64,000 nucleotides of DNA from Anastatus disparis (Eukaryota; Arthropoda; Insecta; Hymenoptera; Eupelmidae), in contig JAFFSR010000237.1 in assembly GCA_017163975.1 (NCBI GenBank), positions 3,162,001-3,226,000 of the forward strand. The letters are read 5' to 3'. A program made the translations under genes and the position numbers. Numbering within the stretch: position 1 is the first letter of the stretch; every line of letters starts with the position of its first letter. Shown one piece after another: positions 35,903 to 47,523 of the stretch. The notes below the pieces were generated by a model that saw nothing but the letters and a program-made list of their open reading frames with translations, ran no database searches and was not told where the DNA came from.

Positions 35903-36318
35903 AAAAAAGGAAAAGAAAAAAAATACGACGGTAATAAATAAGATGCCATTTCGTTTTCTCACAGCTAAAATGCCCCACCCATCCACAGACAGCAAAGATA
36001 ACGAGATAACTTCTTATTAGCTTCTTATTTTTCTGTCGCTCCTATCCTTTCCTTCTTGTCGATGACCACGTCCTCGTCCTTTCATACACGGAAGAACCAA
36101 CGCTATATCTCTCTTATGTTTATGAGCTTTAAATGTTGTTATACCGGAAGTTTGTATAGGTTATACATACACATAAAAAGATAGGGGTACTTTATAAGAG
36201 GATTAAAGATCATCAAATTTTGCAATTTATAAGTCATTGACATTTTAGCATTTTACGGTCGATATATTTTTTGGTAGTATACATTGACTAGTATAAATAA
36301 ACTTTAGTCTAAACTTAC

Positions 36319-36410
36319 TTGTAAGTCGTGGTGACTGGGTTTTCAGCTCCTGAACTCGAGGAGGATGCTCCGGCATCTTCTTCGTCAAGCTTGTCTTTCA
36401 TTTTTAACAA
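36319..36410 (-). CDS. Small coding exon of unidentified gene
   Basis: On the minus strand an acceptor AATTTCAG (AG at 36412-36411) and a consensus donor AA|GTAAGT (36319/36318) enclose 92 nt. Only one of the three frames is open throughout. It reads L-L-K-M-K-D-K-L-D-E-E-D-A-G-A-S-S-S-S-S, then G-A-E-N-P-V-T-T-T-Y, and ends in phase 2. GC content is far above its flanks. The ATG at 36401 could be a start codon, or the exon could be internal. The acidic/serine-rich sequence suggests a disordered segment. I do not recognise the gene. A possible next exon at about 36102 (acceptor GATATAG) is weak. Confidence 0.55.
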
Positions 36411-39250
36411 CTGAAATTAAAATAATAATAACATATATTAATAAAAAGAAATTATCTATTGCAGATGTAATAATTGAAAGAATTCAATATTCCGAACTAT
36501 AAAAATATCATTTTAAAAAATTTCATCTTAAATAAGATTACGGTTTATGCATAGCATTTAAATCTGAATTTGAAACGTTCAAGGCTGAGGATAGGATCGT
36601 GTTACTTAATATCTGTTTAGGGATAAGAAAATCTTGTGCGGTGGTCAGATCTCGTATTCGAGAATAATTTATTACCAAAACTTTTCAAAAGAAGTGGAGT
36701 AACAGATGTTTCAATTCTAGCTATTGATAAATCTGTAAGGAGAAGAAATTTTATCTCGCAAAATAGTAGAAAAATAACGTTTTTTTGATTTAATAATGAA
36801 ATAGAAAATAATGACAAGTCGTATGGTTTTAAAAAGAATTTTTTTTCTAAATAGCTCTTTAAAAGCATCATTTATGTATGTCAACTTTTCTTGTTAGATA
36901 ATATAATCATTAGAGTAGAAAGTTTAAATGCATTGTAGGTGTTAAAAATTTCGACACTTATATAAACGATGGCTTTTAAAAGATTTTTGAAATTTTTCGT
37001 TCCTAATTGTTTACAGTTAACTATAAATCTTACGTTTAAATTTTGGAAAAAAATACATCGTTTAATATAATGGGACAAGTTATACTTCACGGTATTTTAA
37101 AATATAAGTCGCTTTAAATGTAATCGGAGCAATAATTTTAATCGTGACATTTTATAATTTTTCGCAAACCGGTAAATTTTAGTAAACATAATTGTGTATA
37201 TGCCAAAGCATCAGTTTAATTATTCTTCAAAATCATATAATATATAGATAAATTAGGAAAATTCATGTATCATAGCGATTCGAAGGTTTTGTGATTAAAT
37301 AGTTTAATCAGTCCTTAGCCGTTAACAATACCTTACCAATTGTCTTACATTATTTTCATCCACCTGAATAATTTATTCCAAGTTTTTCGAAAATCATCGC
37401 CCTTAATAATGACACTAAACGCAAAGGTTAAGCCACAGCTACTTGCAGCGCAAACCAGTAATAAAGGAACAAAGAAAAAAGTAACAAGGATACTCGTAAT
37501 AACGTCAAATTCGTGGTTTGTATTTTATTGATGCTAAAGTATTAAAACACGACTTTTGTTACGGATCTATCAACTATTCTTCGATCGAAGATAAGCAAAT
37601 TGTATGATCGTGAATATCGGAGGGGTAAATATTTTATTTACTTTCCATATGTGACATTCGAATTTCTTATTCAAAACTCATAGTCTATTGTTATGCTGAT
37701 TGAAAAATGCTGATATCGGATAAGTAAACTATACTTGTTGCTATTAACGTTACATTTGTTGAATTTGAATAACTTTAATTAGCTCTACAATTAAATTTGA
37801 CGCCTGTTTCAATTTAAAGTTAATCTATTGAAATTTAAGGAAAATCTTATTAATTTGTTCACTGTGCGGCCAAACAATTTTTAGCAATAATTTATTATAA
37901 TTAATTTAAAGTTAATCACAAAATTTTGAAAAAATTCAAAAATAATTTTAATATAATACAAAGCATAGTTTTGCCAAAAAAAAATTGTTTAAATATCATT
38001 TTTAACGTTAAAAACACAAAAAAAAACAAATTTTGAAATTTTATTTATTTTTTTTGACTTACAATTTTATAAAAAGTTGCGATGAATGGATTAAAGAAAA
38101 TAATCTAATAATTTTTAATGATATTGACATGGCAATTTTCATAATAATATCTTATAAATAATACAGGAAGTCAAATTCGACTTAAACAAATTCCTTATAA
38201 GGGTGTTGGTAAACATGTACCGTATACTTCCATTCAGTCCAAAAGCCGGTATACATTCAGCAAAGAATAATATTTTCAAATGTCGCTTATAATAATTTAT
38301 TAATTACGAAATTTTTTTCTTCGCCAAATTAGTTGAGTTAAATAATTTATGATTATATATTGCATATTATTATACGTAATATATGTATAAACTGTATAAC
38401 ATAACCTAAAAAAAAAAGAATGATTGCGAATTCCACATGAAAAATGTGGTTATCAATGAAAAAGAGACAACAACAAATAAGGAGTTAATAAAGGAACTCT
38501 TTTCTTCGTACTTTTTTGTATGGGCGGAGCTTAATCATCGGCCTGAGAAAACGAAGGAACTTTTTATTTATTGCTGTCTCTTTTTTAATGGTAAGCAAAC
38601 ACTCTTCGTTAAAGGTACCTGCAGTTTATTTTTCTTCTTTTCGTGATTTTTTTTTCTCTTTTGCCGTGACACTCTATAAAATTTGTGAGGCGCCAACGCA
38701 ATAAATAAGAGAATAACATTGAGTCGTTTGTTTATGGTACATCACTATAATTTTTTATGTAAATTTTCGTCAAAAATTTCATGATAAATTATCTTCCTGT
38801 GCACTTATTGTATTAAAAGATCTGAATCGGGATAATATTATTAAGTAAAAACGCAGAAATTCATCAATATCAATGATAATTAAATTATTTTTAATGCTAC
38901 AATAAAGGTAGATAATATTTAGCAGCTAAATCAGATGAAAATTTATGAAAAAATTTATTATTTATAATATATGAAATTTTAAACCAATTTGTTATTTGAA
39001 ATTTACATCAATTTTTAGCAATATTTAATATTTGTTTTTTTCAACTGCATATTGTTCATATGTTGCTATACATATCGAGATATTCTAAAGGTAATAATAA
39101 ATATTCAATAATAATTTCAATCAATTTCCTAATTTTTATTGCAAATCAAATTAACAATCACCAATAAAGAGATTAATACTTTTTGCAAGGCTTTTAATGT
39201 TTGAAAATAAAATTGGAATTTAAAAACATAAATGTATTAACATATAGAAG
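36411..39250. other. Non-coding stretch
   Basis: AT-rich DNA, probably intronic to the exon at 36319-36410 at its left edge. Short frames at 36617-37090 and 38437-38704 show no family similarity. A GGCGCC lies at 38689-38694. Confidence 0.45.
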
Positions 39251-39362
39251 GAGGTCCCAGTGGCTCACTCGGTAGAGCGATGGATTCGTAATCTCGAGGT
39301 TCCGAGTTCGAATACTGGTCTCAATTTATACAAGCACCACTGTACGTTGCAAGTGCTTTTTT
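39251..39362 (+). ncRNA. tRNA-like Pol III unit (tRNA-derived SINE or tRNA pseudogene)
   Basis: GAGGTCCCAGTGGCTCACTCGGTAGAG... has an A-box-like TGGCTCACTCGG (one mismatch to TRGCNNAGYNGG), a seven-base anticodon-type loop TTCGTAA, and a B-box-like GAGTTCGAATAC. The 5' GAGGTCCCAGT can pair with ACTGGTCTC at 39313-39321. The anticodon and T stems are poorly paired, so it is not a normal tRNA (CGT anticodon would be Thr). A hairpin AAGCAC/GTGCTT then leads into TTTTTT (39357-39362), a Pol III terminator. A decayed tRNA-derived SINE head is most likely. Confidence 0.5.
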
Positions 39363-40968
39363 CATAAATACACTGACGACCTCCGTCGCTAATTGGCATT
39401 GCAATGATAGCAGAAATACAGCGACTTTAAGTAAAATTAAAAAAATTCTCGTCTGGTTCATGAACTTCTTTATGGCATTCTTTTTAAGATTTTTATTTGA
39501 ATAATATTTGTTTTACTAAGAAAAAATTGAATAAAAAAAATAAAACATTTAATTTACTGTGACATTTAAAAATGATTTTTTTCATTTATTTAAATGAGCG
39601 GGAAAGCTTTCACATTATCGCTTTACATCAATCACTACGATTATCATCCGTTGTTTTTATCAGAAGTAAAAAAAAATATTATTAAGCTATAAATGTAATA
39701 ACGTGTACAAAGAAAGACTAAATAAATATTTTCCAGAAAAGTAAAAAAAAAACGAATAAAGATAAAAAAAGAATTAGTATATTACTCAATTTATTTTAAC
39801 GTTATCTTTTTGACAACTTTCACTAAAATAAATATTTTAATTTAAATAAATGATTATTTTTAATTAACCTAAAAATTCATATTTATCCAAAAGATTCTGT
39901 TTTTAATCGACTTTTAATGATTCAAAATTACATATTTGAGACCGTAAAAAAACAAAATTTTTGATAACGATATTTAAGCTAAACGACAAAAGAAATTGAA
40001 AATACGTTTTTATTACCGGTTCTACCGATATGACGATGCGTTTAACAAATATTAAAAAAATATTATAAACAACAAACAAGTGATTGTTAATTTTATGACT
40101 GCGAAAATGAGCATGTACTCTTTACCTTGAAAATAAATTAATTGAAGTTAATAAAATCATCTTTATAAAAAAATTAAGATCAAAAGAAAAAAAATTTTTT
40201 CATCCTTACTGAAATTTTAACTTTTTGATAAGTAATATTTATTTCCATTTTTTTTTTCTAAAGAATTCATAACACGAAACCTTGATATTTTTTTTTATAT
40301 CTTCTCTGCATTATCTTAAACTGAAATACATGCATAAGCACACGTACACACTTACACATATTTACATGTGAATTAAACGATTTCCATTTCTTCGTGGTAT
40401 CGTATTTCTTATCTCTATGATAACTTTTGGTCCCCATAATGATTCTCATTCGTTTAATACTCGGCAGTTATATTGGAATCTTTCATTATCGAGGCATATA
40501 CCGAGACTCCACTTGCTTCTTTTTTTTTTCTTCTTTTCTCACCGCATAAACAGCCTTCCCCCTTTTTTTGCGATGAAAGAAAAGAGATAAGTAGTTGGCC
40601 TTGACTAAAAAGGCAAGTTCTTCAGAAGAATAAAAAAAAAATGAATAAAACAGCTGCATTTTCGTGTGTGTAGATATATGTACACACGCACAATGACATG
40701 ACAAGAGATTATTTTGAATAATCGTTCCTTCGAAAATCTATATTTCAATCATTGATTTAGTATCGATTTTGGTTTTTTTTTTCTCAACTGAAGAACATCC
40801 TACTGTTGTTTTTTTTATTGACAAAATAATACGAATGAATTGTTGTTGTTTACGATAGCGTTTATATATTTTTTGATGATATTTTTAATATTTTTAACGA
40901 ATCAAGAATTAATGCTTAAGTAGCATGACTTTCTTAAACGAGACTTTCTGATAAAACAAGATAAATTT
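39363..40968. other. Non-coding stretch
   Basis: AT-rich DNA with a pyrimidine-rich patch around 40510-40560. No gene recognised. Confidence 0.5.
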
Positions 40969-41367
40969 TTACGATATATCATTATCACTTTGCAAGGTAA
41001 AAATTTTACAATTTAAGCTTTTTATTTTTAAAATCTTGGTATAAAAATTATGTTTATAAAAAATGTCGATAAAGTAAACAGCAATTCTTGAAACACCATG
41101 TAGGTTGGTAAACAAGACATTTAATGTTAAATTAGAATAGCATTTATATTTCTCTATGGTAATATTTTTTGTCTCATACATTACTTGTTTTTGCTCTTCA
41201 CTCTCCTGATAAATGCTGCATTCCAGATTTAATAAAGTTGCTTTATAGATCTTAAGTTCTAGGATGGGTATTTGAGGGTATTTAAATGTGCTAGTGTGCC
41301 TAAAGTAACATGTTATATATTTACTTGAGAATGTATTCAAAGTATCTTTGCGTATACAAGATTCTTG
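40969..41367 (-). CDS. Candidate orphan exon or decayed gene, 132 open codons
   Basis: Stop-to-stop the frame is open 132 codons without homopolymer runs, which is rare at this composition. The product is mixed and protein-like: a start region Q-E-S-C-I-R-K-D-T-L, a middle part with Y-Q-E-S-E-E-Q-K-Q-V-M-Y, a possible glycosylation site N-L-T, and a hydrophobic stretch near I-A-V-Y-F-I-D-I-F-Y. The first ATG is only about halfway in, so if real it is an internal/terminal exon or a fragment. It lies 0.95 kb downstream of ECHS1 on the same strand but is not part of that protein. No family recognised. Confidence 0.25.
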   Translation of the reverse strand, partial: QESCIRKDTLNTFSSKYITCYFRHTSTFKYPQIPILELKIYKATLLNLECSIYQESEEQKQVMYETKNITIEKYKCYSNLTLNVLFTNLHGVSRIAVYFIDIFYKHNFYTKILKIKSLNCKIFTLQSDNDIS

Positions 41368-42238
41368 TTATTTATCTAAATTATGTCAAGAATCTTAATA
41401 CTATTTTGCTATCCCCCTTTTTCGCCAAACAGGAATATTTGCTGAAACCGGATCAACACCTAATAACTCAAGGAATATATATACATATAAAATTATGCGC
41501 TACTTATCAATATTACATTTTTTTTAAATATGAAAATCGTTCAGTTATTAATGCCAACTTCTTTCTGTTTTAAATATTTTACTATGACCTAACTTAACCT
41601 AAGATAAACGGTGTTATCTTCTCCGGTGTATGTGTGTATCTGTCTGCGTTCTTATATTCACTTTATTAATCACAACTGGTTGACCCCAAAAATATTTTAA
41701 AACATTTATTATATGACAAACAAATTTTTAAGTATATTCAACGTTTATTATTTGTCTTGCGTTTTTATCTTATACTGACTTATTTTCATTTATTTCAAAT
41801 TATCAATATGCTAATACTACTGCAAAATTAATATTCAAGAAAAATAAATCGTCGCTGCTGGAACTACAGTAATTAAAATTGAATTTAATATTCTTATTGA
41901 ATTTTAAATTTAATAAATACTTCGATTTGACAAGACTCTAATCATTTTTCTTTAATATTATGAATATCGATATATATGTGTGTATACATGTATAAATTGT
42001 GAAATTTTCCACCAACTTAATATGTTGATATTTTAATATTTTTAGAATAAAAAGTACGGGAATTTGTAACAATGATTATTTATTTGCTTTTTTTACGTAT
42101 ATGGAATATGTTTATATATACATTATCACAAGAATGAATTCAGTATAAATTTTTAATATAAAAATATATATGTAATAACAATATACAGATTTTAATAAAA
42201 ACATGTTGTAATAAAAATGTATAATATATCTTAATATT
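41368..42238. other. Region 3' of ECHS1
   Basis: AT-rich DNA; the minus strand carries A/T-rich poly(A)-signal-like words. No other gene recognised. Confidence 0.4.
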
Positions 42239-42263
42239 AAGTTTTACAGTAATTGCTGGAGTA

Positions 42264-42269
42264 TTTAAT
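42264..42269 (-). terminator. ATTAAA polyadenylation signal candidate for ECHS1
   Basis: ATTAAA on the minus strand about 48 nt after the ECHS1 stop codon is the nearest recognised poly(A) signal variant. Further candidates lie downstream (ATTAAA near 42195, AATAAA near 42073), so the true end may be later. Confidence 0.35.
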
Positions 42270-42316
42270 AAAAATACGAATAAATCTTCGTGCTTCAAGA
42301 AAGTTTAGCCGGACTT

Positions 42317-43198
42317 TTACTCATCTTTGAAGTTTGGTGCTCGTTTTTCAGCAAAAGCTGCCATCCCTTCTTTTTGATCGGCTGTAGCAAAAGTTGCCCA
42401 GAACAATCTCTTTTCATAATCCAGACCCTGCTGTAATGTTGATTCATAAGCTTTATTTACGGAATCTTTGGCAAGCCTAACGGCAACTTGAGAGTGGGAA
42501 GCAATTTTTTCAGCGAGTTTTACTGCTTCGTTGATTAATTGATCAGCAGGTACAACTTTACTAACAAGTCCACTTTTTTCTGCTTCTTGAGCTGTAAATT
42601 GTTGACCTGTTAATACGATCTCCATGGCTTTACTTTTTCCAACAGCACGCGTTAATCTTTGAGTACCACCAGCCCCTGGAATTGTACCAATTGCAATTTC
42701 TGGTTGTCCAAATTTAGCTTTATCACCTGCATAAATTATATCACACATCATTGCTAATTCACAGCCTCCACCAAGGGCATATCCGTTAACAGCAGCAATA
42801 GTTGGTTTTCTAGCTTTTGCAACGCCGTTCCAATGTTCAAGGAAACATTCTTTGATGTTTTTTGAAAATGTATTGTCTTTCATTTCTTTAATATCAGCAC
42901 CTGCAGCGAAAGCACGCTCGTTACCGGTAATAACAATTGCACCAACTTGGGCATCTGCATCAAAACTCTCAATCGCCTGATTTATTTCGTGCATTAATTG
43001 GGCACATAAAGCGTTCAAGGCCTTAGGCCGATTCAATGTTATCAAGCCCACATTTTGCTTTTCACCAGTTTTTTCAACCTTTATAAACTCGTGAGACACA
43101 GCTGCAGCTGTGGAATGAAATTTTGGAATTTGAAAAGTAGCTTTGATAGAGTTGGAAACTCGTGCAGCGAAAATTCGGCTAACAGCTGGGATCACCAT
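42317..43198 (-). CDS. ECHS1: Enoyl-CoA hydratase, short chain, mitochondrial (crotonase)
   Basis: A 293-residue enzyme of mitochondrial fatty-acid beta-oxidation and branched-chain amino-acid breakdown, hydrating trans-2-enoyl-CoA to L-3-hydroxyacyl-CoA. Residues 1-~30 are Arg/Ser/Ala-rich without acids, a typical matrix-targeting presequence. The crotonase fold follows: [10 protein letters not shown] (~55-64), the CoA/oxyanion motif [11 protein letters not shown] (96-106), [15 protein letters not shown] (136-150) with catalytic Glu147, and F-G-Q-P-E-I (163-168) with catalytic Glu167 before [12 protein letters not shown]. Both catalytic glutamates are present. It ends in the family-typical [10 protein letters not shown]. 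Length matches animal ECHS1 (~290). The reading frame is uninterrupted, so the whole CDS is one exon. The start is the first ATG after the 5' UTR intron. Surrounding codon use is ordinary for the region. Confidence 0.97.
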   Translation of the reverse strand: MVIPAVSRIFAARVSNSIKATFQIPKFHSTAAAVSHEFIKVEKTGEKQNVGLITLNRPKALNALCAQLMHEINQAIESFDADAQVGAIVITGNERAFAAGADIKEMKDNTFSKNIKECFLEHWNGVAKARKPTIAAVNGYALGGGCELAMMCDIIYAGDKAKFGQPEIAIGTIPGAGGTQRLTRAVGKSKAMEIVLTGQQFTAQEAEKSGLVSKVVPADQLINEAVKLAEKIASHSQVAVRLAKDSVNKAYESTLQQGLDYEKRLFWATFATADQKEGMAAFAEKRAPNFKDE

Positions 43199-43207
43199 GT
43201 TTTCTAT

Positions 43208-43304
43208 CTGATCTATTTTGGAATATTTTAAAATTAAAAATATGATTTAAACTTTTTGAAAATTTTTCAACGATTTTTGCAAAATTTTTATTTTGTTTAC
43301 TTAC
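43208..43304 (-). other. ECHS1: 5' UTR intron of ECHS1
   Basis: On the minus strand TTAAACT|GTAAGTAAAC (donor GTAAGT at 43304-43299) and ATAGATCAG|ATAGAAAAC-ATG (acceptor at 43208) define an AT-rich intron of 97 nt. It ends 9 nt before the ECHS1 ATG. The CpG-containing sequence upstream of the donor contrasts with it, as expected of a non-coding first exon. An alternative acceptor ATAG lies 4 nt later. Confidence 0.6.
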
Positions 43305-43420
43305 AGTTTAATTAAATCAAGATGGCTACCGGCGTCTTGTTTTCCTTGAATCTTGGGTCTCTCACAAGCGCGGCTAACACGCTCAGTATCAGAGAAAAGC
43401 ACAAAAACGTACAGTAAAAA
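43305..43420 (-). promoter_or_regulatory. ECHS1: ECHS1 non-coding first exon and core promoter
   Basis: A TATA-less, CpG-rich stretch upstream of the UTR intron containing AAGATGGC (plus strand, 43320-43327). This is the core of the YY1/Pho element common at animal housekeeping promoters. GCGCGGCTAACACGC follows farther out. The transcription start is probably in 43330-43400. Confidence 0.5.
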
Positions 43421-44135
43421 TTATTTTATTTATCTCACTCGCGAACTTGTTATTTTAAATTATTAAAATTTCACGATTTGCTAGCAAAGCTTGCTTGAAA
43501 CGGTTTGCTGGATTTATGCCGGCCACGTGCAGTTTAAAGAGTACTCGATCTCGTGATCACCAACACAAACACGCGAGCAAGCAAAACAGATTTTACAGCA
43601 ATGATAAATCACTTGCAATACGCAGAGTAAACGTACGAAATGAGAATTTTTTTAATTATCGAGATAATATACGTATTTTTTCGTACTTTATTTCTTTGGA
43701 TAAATATTTTAACGTGTCTGTATTTCGGCTTTCTCGGATAGAATGATTATTCTCATGGCCCAATGTATACTATAGAAGGTGCGTGCGCATCGATTCTACT
43801 GTGCTATACTCTACACTACCAGCGAGCATGACACGTCAAAACATATGTATACCGGCAGCAATTTCATACACACAGGCCGAGACACTCCCATAGTCGTGAA
43901 AGTCTTATTGAAATTATTTTTTTATCTGATCGCTATTAGAGTAGCGCTTTGGTCTATGCTCGATTCTGCAAAAGCTTGCATCTTTGGATCGTTAGATACA
44001 ATCACAGAATATTTTTTTTAATGGTTTACTTCGAGGTTTACTTTAGGACTCAAATTTACACTCAATCCTCAATACCAAATCTTTCAAGAATCATTGTTCT
44101 GTGTTTCTTGCAGAGAGGGAAATTCAAAAATTTAT
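43421..44135. promoter_or_regulatory. GC-richer upstream region of ECHS1
   Basis: Patches at 43495-43590 (with GGCCACGTGC, an E-box) and 43740-43890 (GTGCGTGCGCATCGATTC) stand out from AT-rich surroundings. Three overlapping plus-strand frames are short, unrelated to known proteins and not called. Distal promoter or divergent-promoter function is possible. Confidence 0.3.
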
Positions 44136-44830
44136 AAAATATGCTCAATAAGCAAAATATAAATAATAATAAAAATTTCGCTATGATAACTTTGTTTATT
44201 TAAATAATTTATGAATTTTCAAATCATAAAAACTATTTTTTTTTAACTTTTTGAGCATATTTTACAAATTTTTGATTTTTTCTTTCTGTAAGAAACAGGA
44301 CAATGAAGTTTGGAGGATTGAAGATTGAGTTTCGATTATAAAATATGCCAATAAGCAAAATATAAACAATAACAAAAATTAATTTTACTACAGTACCTTC
44401 ATTTAAATTGTTTATTAATTGTCAAATCATAAAAACTATTTTTTTAAATTCTATTTTACAAATTTTCTAAAGAAAATTCAAAGAAATACAGAATAATTAA
44501 ATTTGAAGGATTTAGGGTTAAGAATTGAGTAACGACCATAAATTCGAGGCTAAAATATTAAAATTGATCATCTACCTAAGCTATATTAAAATAGACTTAA
44601 TGAAAGAAGGAAATTTCTAATGGTGAATCCCAATTAAAAATTTGGAGGATTAAGTTCAAAATATGCTCAATAAGCAAAATATAAAAAATAACAAAAATTA
44701 ATTTTACCATAGTAACTTCATTTGAATTATTTATTAATTTTCAAATCATAAAAACTATTTCAAGTATATTTTACAAATTTTTGAACTTTTCTCTCTAAGG
44801 GAAATTTGAAATTAAGTACTGAAAATGATG
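44136..44830 (+). repeat. Three-copy diverged tandem repeat
   Basis: A unit starting AAATATGCTCAATAAGC and AAAATATAAA, then a CTTCATTT-AATT-TTTATTAATT segment, then TCAAATCATAAAAACTATTT, occurs at 44136, 44341 and 44658. Spacing is 205 and 317 bp; copies 2 and 3 are each preceded by TTTGGAGGATT. The copies differ by substitutions and indels. No coding capacity is seen; an old satellite or a duplicated retroelement tail are possibilities. Confidence 0.7.
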
Positions 44831-46500
44831 CCATGTTTCAGAGTAGTTGCAAAATATGAAACTTCAGAACTAATTTGTGATAGCCAAAAAACTCAAATAA
44901 CATTTTTGTTATCGAAATACATGAAATTAAAAAAAAAGTAAACAAAATTTGAGATTTCAAAAAACTGTCATTTCAGAAAAAGTTAGTGAAATGGCGTCGT
45001 TTTCAGCACCTTTTTCGAAAAGACCTCGTTTCCGTCACCTATTTTTAAATGACGTCATCTTCCTCCGAACCGTCGAGATATTCTTCTGTTTCAACTGATA
45101 TCGACCAGATATTGTTCTGTTTCTACTGATTTTAAAAGTTCGCTTGCAAAATTTCCTAATAAACATCAATAAATCTAAATGTTCTTCAGTTATAAAACAT
45201 AAACAATAATATTAAAAAATATTCAAGCTATCCCACCATTACAGTATCCCAAGCTGTATGTAGCACTGTAATCTAGACGTCGTCTGATGTAATAATTATT
45301 CAGATTTTTAACATCATACTGTTTATTGCTTCTGAAGAACAATAAATAGTTTCTTTCATTGCTAAAAAGAAAAAAAATACCAAGAAACATCGTTTAAATT
45401 TATTGAAGATAATTTGTAACGCATCAAGCTTCGGAGGTACTGTATGGAAAATTTTTTCGTTGTTTCTTTCGCTAAACTTATCAACTGATTAGATATGTAT
45501 TCTCTGTTTAAGTTAGCATTGCATCTGTTTCAATTCGAATGCTCTTTTGTAACTGGTATCAAACTCTTTTACAAAAATATAAAAAACGTTTTAACGTTAT
45601 CAATATAATTATATGTTTGTTTATTTAAATTGCATTTTAATAAATAATTAATAAAACTCTGTTATTTAATCTTTTATGGATTTTTATAGAACTTTAGCGA
45701 AAACAAAGCTGTTTAAGCATCGGAGTTTTTTTTTTACTTCTTGGTAAATAGGATTGAATATATAACTAATTTTTTTTTATATTAAAGCATCATTTAGGCT
45801 GCTAAAAAAGAAGCAGGTAGTTTCCGTTTGTCTCTTTACATAAAGGATGAATTGAACAGGTTGCTTTGCACAACAAAAGATTAAAATCTCAAGCATTGTG
45901 CAACTATGTATGTTAAACAACTATGCTGTTGGTATATATCGAATTGTACAATGTTAAATAAATTCTTGACTACTGTAACCTGCGTAAACTTAACGTTAAA
46001 TTGAAGTTACGGCGAAATTCCCACACGTTTTGTATTATTTTAAAAATATATTTTAAATAGTAATAAAATGCTATTGTTAAAAAAATAATGCAGCGATAAA
46101 ATTTAATATGTTAAAAATATTCCGCAAGGAAATTTTTTTTCTAAAGCACATTTAAATTAAAATCATGTACCGTATATCGGCGAAGCTATGAAAAACTTTC
46201 CTCAATCTGAAATAATGAAAAGCATTTTTATTGCTTAATTTAAATGCAGACTGTAAGATAGTCTACCTATTAAATTGTTAATAGTAATGGGCAAAAAGTA
46301 TCCGCTTTTAAATGTTCATAATTGAAAAAAAAAGCGAACGAATAAAAAATTAAAAATCGTTAAACATTTTATGATCGGGCAAAATTAAAACGCAACTAAT
46401 GTTTATATAACAATGTATTAACATACGCAAAGTACAAAATATATTTTTAAATAAAATGAATTTCTCTCAATATTGAAATATATTTTAAAAATAGCTTTTA
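44831..46500. other. Non-coding stretch with a full CRE
   Basis: A GC-richer patch at 44990-45080 contains the perfect palindrome ATGACGTCAT (45049-45058). A short direct repeat ATATT-TTCTGTTTC-ACTGAT follows at about 45078-45130. The rest is AT-rich with nothing recognised. Confidence 0.4.
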
Positions 46501-46720
46501 TAAATTCCAAAAAAAATCGACGCTTTTATCTAGATGTCGCTAAAGCTAAACAAGCCAATTTTCCCGAAACAAAATTTGTTCGAAAGATTGCGGGAAGTTA
46601 TTTTGCGCATGCGGTTAAAAACAACGCCAAGTTTGCGAGCGGGCTGTTTCAAGCAAGTTTCTTTTTTTTTTTCCTTTTTTTTGATGTGTTTCATGGGCGA
46701 GAATGCATAATAAATTAAAC
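46501..46720. promoter_or_regulatory. GC-elevated block with NRF1/EWG-type site
   Basis: A patch of about 130 bp (46510-46640) is GC-enriched and contains TGCGCATGCGG at about 46604, the core of the NRF-1/Erect-wing element (established for TATA-less promoters). Both strands are open here for 60-90 codons, but the compositions are unconvincing. Confidence 0.3.
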
Positions 46721-47523
46721 GCAAAAAAAAGAGCAAATGAGAGAGAATAAACCGTTATACACTCGGTCGTTTTTGGCCTCGAGAAATGTAAAAATGGTAT
46801 GTTAAAAGAAGTTCTATATAAAAGGGAGAGAAAGAAAGAAAAAAAAAGACTCGATAACGGGATAAATATGCTCGAAGGCGAAACAACTTTAAACGACATC
46901 CAATCAGAACGTAATATAATTGTTACATTGCATCAAATTATTTTTCAAGATCTCTTTTTTTTCGGTATCATTTAATCAACAATTTTTCTCTTATTTTCAT
47001 TTTATTTTTTAATTAACGCCTTGATATTACATCAGTTATTTGTAATATTATGAGAATTAAACAGCAACAAAAAATGTTAAATCTGCCACAGTAAATAAAC
47101 AATGAAAAATGCAACTCTGTATTTTATTATGAAACATCGTTTATCAAACTGATAAATTTATTATTAATTTAGAGAACTGTAAATACCATGATAAGTTTTT
47201 TATGGCAACGAGGAAAATTTTAAAATTTATTATAATATCACTCAGTAAATTTATTGCACATTGCCATTCACTCATGAAGTACAGTAATATTATTACTTTA
47301 ACTAACAAATTGCATAAAAAAGTGCAATAACCATTTACAAATTTAGCAATTTATTTTTATTATAAGAAACAAATCGTGTAAAAAATGCAATATAACCATT
47401 AATAAATTTAGCAATTTAACCATTGTAAAAAGTTAATACATGACCGTGTAAAAATACTCTAAATGCGCGTTCAATCAGTATAGTTGTTATGTTATTACTA
47501 CTCGTCACTCTCGGTAACATTAC
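46721..47523. other. Non-coding stretch
   Basis: AT-rich DNA with nothing recognised. Confidence 0.45.

Noticed and set aside
41586..41600. ACCTAACTTAACCTAAG, reminiscent of insect telomeric TTAGG repeats
   Set aside because: It has only two imperfect units with no array; chance or unrelated.
46615..46899. 94-codon ATG-initiated minus-strand frame
   Set aside because: Its middle is poly-Ser/Phe from pyrimidine runs and its end overlaps another frame; no support beyond being open.
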